A stretch of 5,080 nucleotides of DNA. Source: JAMCXS01 sp964459065 (lineage in GTDB: Bacteria; Acidobacteriota; Terriglobia; UBA7540). The notes under the pieces were generated by a model that searched no databases, had not been told where the DNA came from, and saw only the letters and a list, made by a program, of their open reading frames with translations. Made by a program: the position numbers and the translations under genes. Of the stretch, positions 5,011 to 5,080 are shown piece by piece (the stretch's first letter is position 1; each line of letters opens with the position of its first letter). The stretch covers positions 1-5,080 of the forward strand of contig CAYWMN010000263.1 in assembly GCA_964459065.1 (NCBI GenBank), read 5' to 3'.

Positions 5011-5080
5011 TGGTAGCCACGGCAGCGCCTTTATGCCGTGGGTTTGAAGGTTTGTCGTATGAAAAGCCCACGGCACGACC
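5011..5080. repeat. Right copy of the 70-bp direct repeat (runs to the window edge)
   Basis: It matches 3219-3288 base for base except G at 5025 instead of T at 3233, which shortens the first hairpin from 9 to 8 pairs. It contains arms CCACGGCA, TGCCGTGGG and CCCACGGCAC. A fourth arm may follow beyond the window. The left boundary TGGTAGCCAC is the same in both copies while the flanking bases differ, so the copy boundary is sharp on that side. Confidence 0.85.

Noticed and set aside
3219..5080. CRISPR array suggested by repeated GCCACGGC units
   Set aside because: The units alternate in orientation, spacing is irregular, and only two long copies exist 1.8 kb apart; there are no regular spacers.

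Overview
The window is a stretch of bacterial chromosome, about 5 kb, with low gene density. It holds two intact housekeeping or accessory genes, one defence-type nuclease gene and one short doubtful ORF, all on the minus strand. They are separated by unusually long intergenic spacers filled with dispersed palindromes. Spacers built from GCCCACGGC/GCCGTGGGC palindromes, CTCCCG...GGTGAGGGG repeats and TCATTCCGAGCG-type repeats, together with a Tat-exported hydrolase-like protein, suggest a member of the Acidobacteriota (Terriglobia-like). This placement is inference from repeat style and gene content; no rRNA or marker gene is present.

Layout from left to right. 55-1179 (minus) encodes a Tat-signal protein with a TIM-barrel, GHL6-like glycoside-hydrolase appearance. 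1180-2420 is a 1.2 kb spacer with no convincing gene. It holds a compound hairpin (1586-1618), a perfect 12-bp-stem palindrome (1731-1758), an 11-bp inverted repeat GGGACAGAGAA/TTCTCTGTCCC (1811-1865), an overlapping multi-arm palindrome (1921-1954), a very strong minus-strand intrinsic terminator (2073-2116) and a cluster of dispersed palindromes (2248-2367). 2421-2837 (minus) is a small single-domain cupin with a clear extended -10 promoter and a perfect 14-bp dyad next to the predicted transcription start. 2838-3366 is a second repeat-rich spacer.

3367-4773 (minus) encodes a 468-residue protein whose C-terminal part carries a FokI-like PD-(D/E)XK nuclease centre (PDG...WDAK). Its base composition is visibly lower in GC than the left-hand genes, and no methyltransferase is in view. 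A short ORF upstream of it (4861-4998) looks like the tail of a larger protein, perhaps a type I restriction R subunit. This nuclease segment is bracketed by two directly oriented 70-bp copies (3219-3288 and 5011-5080) of a palindromic repeat, differing at one base.

The genes do not form an obvious single pathway. The left half looks like scattered metabolic genes, while the right half looks like a small, horizontally acquired restriction or defence patch lodged between repeat copies. The most interesting leads are the orphan FokI-like nuclease between direct repeats, the multi-arm palindrome at 1921-1954, and the compact promoter/operator in front of the cupin gene.
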